From Defluviicoccus sp. (GTDB taxonomy: Bacteria > Pseudomonadota > Alphaproteobacteria > MPNO01), in NCBI GenBank assembly GCA_022826125.1, contig JAJDVM010000348.1, positions 1 through 38,554 of the forward strand: a stretch of DNA of 38,554 nt. The letters are read 5' to 3'. Shown here in pieces: positions 35,154 to 38,554 of the stretch (positions are counted from its first letter, which is position 1; every line of letters begins with the position of its first letter). The notes beneath the pieces were generated by a model. That model saw only the letters and a program-made list of their open reading frames with translations, did no database searches and had not been told where the DNA came from. The translations under genes were made by a program, and so were the position numbers.

Positions 35154-36385
35154 AGAACCTCAAGATCGACGGCGACCGGCTGTTGGAATCGCTGATGGAG
35201 ATGGCGGAGATCGGCGCCACGGAGAAGGGCGGGGTCCGCCGGCTCGCGCTGACCGACCTCGACCGGCAGGGGCGCGACCTGTTCATCCGCTGGTGCGAAG
35301 AGGCCGGATGCACGGTGAGCGTCGACCGGCTTGGCAACGTCTTCGCCCGGCGGCCCGGCCGGGACGGGGCGCTGCCGCCGGTAATGGCCGGCAGCCATCT
35401 CGATTCGCAGCCGACCGGCGGCAAGTTCGACGGCGCCTACGGCGTGCTCGCGGGACTCGAGGTTGTCCGCACCCTCAACGATTTCGGGATCGAGACCGAC
35501 GCGCCGGTCGAGATCGTCGCCTGGACCAACGAGGAAGGCAGCCGCTTCTCGCCGCCGATGATGGGCTCCGGCGCATTCGCCGGCGTCTTCGGCGAGGAGG
35601 AATTGCTGGCGAGGCCCGACAACGTGACCGGCGAGTTGCTGGGCGACGAGTTGAAACGGATCGGCTATGACGGTGCCGCCCCGGTCGGCGGGCGCGAGAT
35701 CGGCGCCTATTTCGAGGCCCATATCGAGCAGGGCCCCATCCTGGAGAACGAGGGCAGGACTATCGGCGTCGTCACCGGCGCCCAGGGCCAGCGCTGGTAC
35801 GAGGTCACCGTGACCGGGCAGGAGGCCCATGCCGGCCCGACCCCGATGAAGCTCCGCAGGGACGCTCTGGTCGCCGCCTCCCGGATGATCGACGCGGTCA
35901 ACCGGATCGGGCACGATTTCCCGCCCGACGCCTGCGCCACCGTGGGCTTCGTCGAATCGAGTCCGAACTCGCGCAACACGATCCCCGGACGGGTCTTCTT
36001 CACCGTCGATTTGCGCAATCCCGACGACGCGACGCTGGCCGAGATGAACGACCGGCTGCGCGCCGACCTCGCCGGGATCGCGGAAGCCGCCGGATGCGCC
36101 GTCGACATCGTCGATTTTTGGGACTTCCCCGCGACGCCGTTCGACGAGGGCTGCGTTTCGGCGGTGCGGAGTGCGGCGGAGCAAGGCGGCCACTCCTGGT
36201 GCGACATCGTCTCCGGCGCGGGCCACGACGCCGTCTACATCGCCCGCGTCGCCCCCGCCGCCATGATCTTCATCCCCTGCGAGGACGGGATCAGCCACAA
36301 CGAGGTCGAAAACGCGACGCGGGAAGACTGCGCCGCCGGCGCCGAGGTGCTGCTCCAGGCCATCCTCGACCGGGCGGTGGAGTAA
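35150..36385 (+). CDS. M20-family N-carbamoyl-L-amino acid hydrolase / allantoate amidohydrolase type
   Basis: This 411-residue zinc amidohydrolase removes a carbamoyl (or ureido) group from an amino acid. Metal and catalytic residues visible are H83 (GSHLDSQPTGGKFDGAYG, with D94 in the same stretch), the Glu pair in WTNEEGSRF (E128/E129), EAHIEQGPILE and the late HNEVE. The dimerisation segment TGQEAHAGPTPM is standard. ATG at 35150 overlaps the creatininase TGA by three bases. Likely substrates include N-carbamoyl amino acids such as N-carbamoylsarcosine, ureidopropionate or allantoate; the sequence does not choose among them. If carbamoylsarcosine, its product would feed the sarcosine oxidase encoded 20 kb away, which is speculative. 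The stop is 4 bases from that of the convergent hydratase gene. Confidence 0.88.
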   Translation: MKNLKIDGDRLLESLMEMAEIGATEKGGVRRLALTDLDRQGRDLFIRWCEEAGCTVSVDRLGNVFARRPGRDGALPPVMAGSHLDSQPTGGKFDGAYGVLAGLEVVRTLNDFGIETDAPVEIVAWTNEEGSRFSPPMMGSGAFAGVFGEEELLARPDNVTGELLGDELKRIGYDGAAPVGGREIGAYFEAHIEQGPILENEGRTIGVVTGAQGQRWYEVTVTGQEAHAGPTPMKLRRDALVAASRMIDAVNRIGHDFPPDACATVGFVESSPNSRNTIPGRVFFTVDLRNPDDATLAEMNDRLRADLAGIAEAAGCAVDIVDFWDFPATPFDEGCVSAVRSAAEQGGHSWCDIVSGAGHDAVYIARVAPAAMIFIPCEDGISHNEVENATREDCAAGAEVLLQAILDRAVE

Positions 36386-36389
36386 CCCT

Positions 36390-37160
36390 TTACCGCTTGC
36401 GGTTCAGGAAGGCCCGCATGCGCTCGTGCGCCTCGCCGCTCGCGAAGCCTTCGGCGAGAGAATCGATGCTGCGGGCGACCGCTTCCGATAGCGGCAGCTC
36501 CTCCCACTCGTGTATCAGCGCCTTCTGGAGGCGGATCGCGGCAGGTCCGGCGGAGCAGATCGCGTCCACCGTCCGCGCGATCCCGTTGTCGATCTCGTCT
36601 TCCGCGACGAGCAAGTCGACGAGGCCCCAGTCATGCGCCCGGTCGGCCCCGATCGTCTCGCCGGTGTAGATCAGGCGGGAAGCGCGGCCCCAACCCACCA
36701 GGCGCGGGAGGAGCGCCGCCTCGATAACCGAGGGGATGCCGACCTGGACCTCCGGCATGCCGAATTTCGCCGTGGCGTCGGCCACCCGGAGATCGCAGGA
36801 CGCCGCGATCTCCAGCCCCGCCCCGAGGCAATAACCGGCCAGCCGCGCTACCACCGGGACGGGCGCGTCCCGAATCGCGACGCAGACACCGTGAATCGAG
36901 GTAATGAACGGGCGGGCGGTTTCGGGTGTCAGGTCTACCATCTCCCGGATGTCCGCCCCACCGATGAAAGCGCGCTCGCCCGCGCCGCGCAGCACGACGC
37001 CCCGCACGCCCGGGCTCCCGCCTGCCTCGCGAATTGCGGCGCTTAGCGCCTCCGCGCTCTCGCTGTCGATGACGTTGAGCCTGGCCGAATTGTCATGGCA
37101 GACCGTTGCGACCCGCCCGCCACGGGGACTGTCTGCGATTTCGACATGGACGGAACTCAA
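36390..37160 (-). CDS. Enoyl-CoA hydratase/isomerase family protein
   Basis: This 256-residue crotonase-fold protein binds an acyl-CoA. The CoA and oxyanion-hole segments are ERAFIGGADIREM and GYCLGAGLEIAASCDLRVA, and the latter ends in the usual acidic position. KFGMPEVQVGIPS holds the second oxyanion region with one Glu. The second catalytic Glu of true hydratases is less certain, so isomerase, hydrolase or hydratase activity is possible. The start is TTG at 37160, accepted because AGGAGG lies about 10 bases upstream and the domain begins immediately (VHVEIADS). It is the only CoA-dependent enzyme in the window apart from the PKS, and nothing links it to its neighbours. Confidence 0.85.
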   Translation of the reverse strand: MSSVHVEIADSPRGGRVATVCHDNSARLNVIDSESAEALSAAIREAGGSPGVRGVVLRGAGERAFIGGADIREMVDLTPETARPFITSIHGVCVAIRDAPVPVVARLAGYCLGAGLEIAASCDLRVADATAKFGMPEVQVGIPSVIEAALLPRLVGWGRASRLIYTGETIGADRAHDWGLVDLLVAEDEIDNGIARTVDAICSAGPAAIRLQKALIHEWEELPLSEAVARSIDSLAEGFASGEAHERMRAFLNRKR

Positions 37161-37220
37161 CGCCCGCGATCCTCCTGCCGGGTATTTTGGGGCGGCTCAC
37201 CGCTAGCAGGTGAGAGAAAG

Positions 37221-38129
37221 TTATCCTCGGGCTTCAACGAAGCGCTGGTAGCGGAATTCGAGGAACTCTGGATTGGGGCGGTCTTCTGTCTTGCGCGGAG
37301 CATGCAATTTGGAGTTGTGAAGCAGCTTCAGACCATGGAGTAGCATCGGCCCATCCCTTTCATCCAGAATGTCGCGCCTAACCTCTATGATGCCATCCGG
37401 TCGCACGCCCACGAACATCTTGTCGAACGCGGCGTGATGCAATTTGCACAGCGCGAGCCCGTTAGGTACCGACGGCGGTCCGGCTTCGCTGTCCGGCATG
37501 ATATGGGCTGCGTCGAGGAGCTCGCGGTGTCGAAGACGACACAGCGCACATTGGGCACGGTACGCGCGCAGCACGCGTTCACGAAACGAACGCTGGTGAA
37601 GCCGGACTTGCAGTTCGCGGGTCACGTATCGGCGACGCTCGTCAGCGCCCGCCGCATGGCTCGACGACTCCGTCACTGACGATGCAGTGAAGTTCAGAAC
37701 CGAGGCATCATCCAACTGCACCGTGAAAGTCAGTTTGCCCGGATCGTCCCCGACGACGAACACCGGCCACGCGGCGAGATAGCGCCCCGGTAGCAGACCA
37801 AAGAAATAAACAAGAGGGACCCGCCTGATCATCGCTTCACGGAGGCCGACATTGTCCCGATGTACCGGGTCCGTACCGCGATAAGCGTATAGGAATCGCC
37901 CGTCGCTGCCGGCCCGATCGTCGTAAGGCCCATCGACCGCTGTGCGGATCGAGAGAGGCAATTCGCAGGCTCGGGGCTTGAAGATTCCAGGCATGCTTAC
38001 CAGCGAAACGTGATCGCCTTCGAAATCGAACCCTTCCTGAAGCACCGACCAAGGGAGAACTTCGTCGTACCGCGCGACCTGCTCCGTGAGCCAGTCAAAT
38101 GCTTTGAGGCGAACGCTCGCGTCGCTCAT
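37221..38129 (-). CDS. HNH endonuclease, restriction-type
   Basis: This 302-residue protein has a C-terminal HNH nuclease domain. The zinc ribbon is C194/C197 (CALC) with C228 and H231 (ALCKLHH), and the HNH residues are H209 (AAHIMPD), N223 (PNGLALC) and H232. Residues 1-140 form a separate N-terminal region (FDWLTEQVARYDEVLPWSVL, then VYFFGLLPGRYLAAWPVFVVGDD) of the kind found in predicted restriction endonucleases. It may read DNA sequence or modification, but no methyltransferase is nearby, which would fit a modification-dependent enzyme (inference). ATG at 38129 has no strong ribosome-binding site. The gene and its upstream flank are visibly less GC-rich than the rest, suggesting transfer. 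The 60-base gap to the hydratase gene contains nothing notable. Confidence 0.82.
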   Translation of the reverse strand: MSDASVRLKAFDWLTEQVARYDEVLPWSVLQEGFDFEGDHVSLVSMPGIFKPRACELPLSIRTAVDGPYDDRAGSDGRFLYAYRGTDPVHRDNVGLREAMIRRVPLVYFFGLLPGRYLAAWPVFVVGDDPGKLTFTVQLDDASVLNFTASSVTESSSHAAGADERRRYVTRELQVRLHQRSFRERVLRAYRAQCALCRLRHRELLDAAHIMPDSEAGPPSVPNGLALCKLHHAAFDKMFVGVRPDGIIEVRRDILDERDGPMLLHGLKLLHNSKLHAPRKTEDRPNPEFLEFRYQRFVEARG

Positions 38130-38434
38130 TCAAGTATTCCGGTCGGCTTCAAAGTAATGACCGATATCCACCAGACGCTTTTCGTGGTGCAAACAAAGCA
38201 CCGACGCCTCTGCGGCAGCGCATTGTTGCCGACCGAGCAGCATGAATTTTAGGAAAAGCGGTTGGAAACCGCTATGACGACGTATAATAGAGTTACAAGT
38301 ATCGTATTCTATTTTATTGACAATGATCCATGGTGTCGCGGCACTTGGCGGATGCCAAACGGTGAATGCTTGGGACGAGTCACATATGGGTGACCACGGC
38401 GTAGTATTGAGAAGAACGCCCAAGGAGCGATTCG
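38130..38434. other. AT-rich intergenic patch with hairpin and promoter-like boxes
   Basis: These 305 bases between the HNH and PfpI-like genes are the least GC-rich part of the window, notably 38240-38330. AGCGGTT at 38257-38263 pairs with AACCGCT at 38267-38273; read on the minus strand it is followed by TTTTCC, like an attenuator or terminator in the HNH leader. On the plus strand TTGGAA (38262-38267) and TATAAT (38283-38288) are 15 bases apart, a possible promoter toward the PfpI-like gene, and TTGACA occurs at 38317-38322. A 97-codon minus-strand frame (38130-38423) crosses the patch but matches nothing recognisable. Confidence 0.5.
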
Positions 38435-38554
38435 ATGCGGTTCCAGATCGGTCTCCTGCTCTTCCCGGATATCACCCAGCTGGATCTGACGGGGCCCTAT
38501 GAGGTCTTCACCAAGTTCCCGGAAACGGACGTGCATCTGGTCTGGAAGACGCTG
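38435..38554 (+). CDS. DJ-1/PfpI family protein (partial, right edge)
   Basis: Only the first 40 codons are in the window. FQIGLLLFPDITQLDLTGPYE is the characteristic N-terminal strand, loop and helix of the DJ-1/PfpI class-I glutaminase-like fold, closest to the isonitrile hydratase (InhA) branch. In that branch the early acidic residue of LDLTGPYEVF contributes to the active site. The nucleophilic Cys would lie beyond the edge. The alternative is an AraC-type regulator with an N-terminal DJ-1 domain, which cannot be excluded without the rest. ATG at 38435 is fixed by AAGGAG 7 bases upstream. Confidence 0.82.
   Translation, partial: MRFQIGLLLFPDITQLDLTGPYEVFTKFPETDVHLVWKTL

Noticed and set aside
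38130..38423. 97-codon minus-strand frame directly upstream of the HNH gene
   Set aside because: Its stop abuts the HNH start, which is suggestive, but there is no recognisable domain or ribosome-binding site, and it crosses a hairpin and promoter-like boxes. Left as intergenic.

Overview
The window is about 38.5 kb of very GC-rich DNA. It is densely coding and uses many GTG and TTG starts. The gene set suggests a metabolically versatile proteobacterium, most likely an alphaproteobacterium (Rhodospirillales-like). It includes a four-subunit soxBDAG sarcosine oxidase, a BCCT osmolyte carrier, two Rieske oxygenases, a luciferase-like monooxygenase, creatininase and carbamoylase-type amidohydrolases, and a large reducing type I PKS. 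There are no rRNA or tRNA genes, so the taxonomic call is an inference from gene content. A host- or sponge-associated lifestyle is possible but not shown.

Layout, left to right. Positions 1-457 hold what looks like the start of an IS transposase (minus strand) abutting the 3' remnant of an ABC permease, which also carries a one-base insertion. The permease frame runs open into an NMT1/THI5-type binding protein (458-1465). A hydroxyproline-epimerase-type racemase follows, then an LLM flavin monooxygenase with a DUF1330 protein, a VOC protein, a GhrA-like 2-hydroxyacid dehydrogenase and an Old Yellow Enzyme. Next is a minus-strand operon of FAH hydrolase, cupin and Rieske oxygenase (6748-9425). 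A BCCT transporter (9584-11227) converges on soxBDAG (11224-16256). A DUF4242 protein, a quinone-reductase-like MDR protein and a VanA-like Rieske oxygenase follow.

The biosynthetic centre is 18970-31372. A Sfp-type phosphopantetheinyl transferase, a discrete ACP and an alpha/beta hydrolase point toward a 3410-residue PKS on the other strand. The PKS order is KS-AT-DH-MT-ER-KR-ACP followed by a second KS and a degenerate AT. The second AT lacks its nucleophile and core, and no ACP or thioesterase follows it. The first module should build a methyl-branched, reduced acyl chain. How the terminal KS-AT part, the free ACP and the hydrolase finish the product is the main open question.

To the right are a gamma-glutamyltransferase-family Ntn hydrolase, a 2OG-Fe(II) oxygenase, a translationally coupled creatininase / M20 carbamoylase pair, an enoyl-CoA hydratase, an HNH nuclease beside an AT-rich patch, and the first 40 codons of a DJ-1/PfpI protein.

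Two features cut across the window. A nearly identical 29-bp promoter-like element precedes three unrelated minus-strand units (5492-5520, 9454-9482, 34230-34258). All seven convergent gene pairs end within 19 nt of each other or overlap, leaving no room for ordinary intrinsic terminators. Several genes feed one theme: uptake and breakdown of small N-methylated or modified amino compounds (betaine or sarcosine, hydroxyproline, creatinine- or carbamoyl-type substrates).
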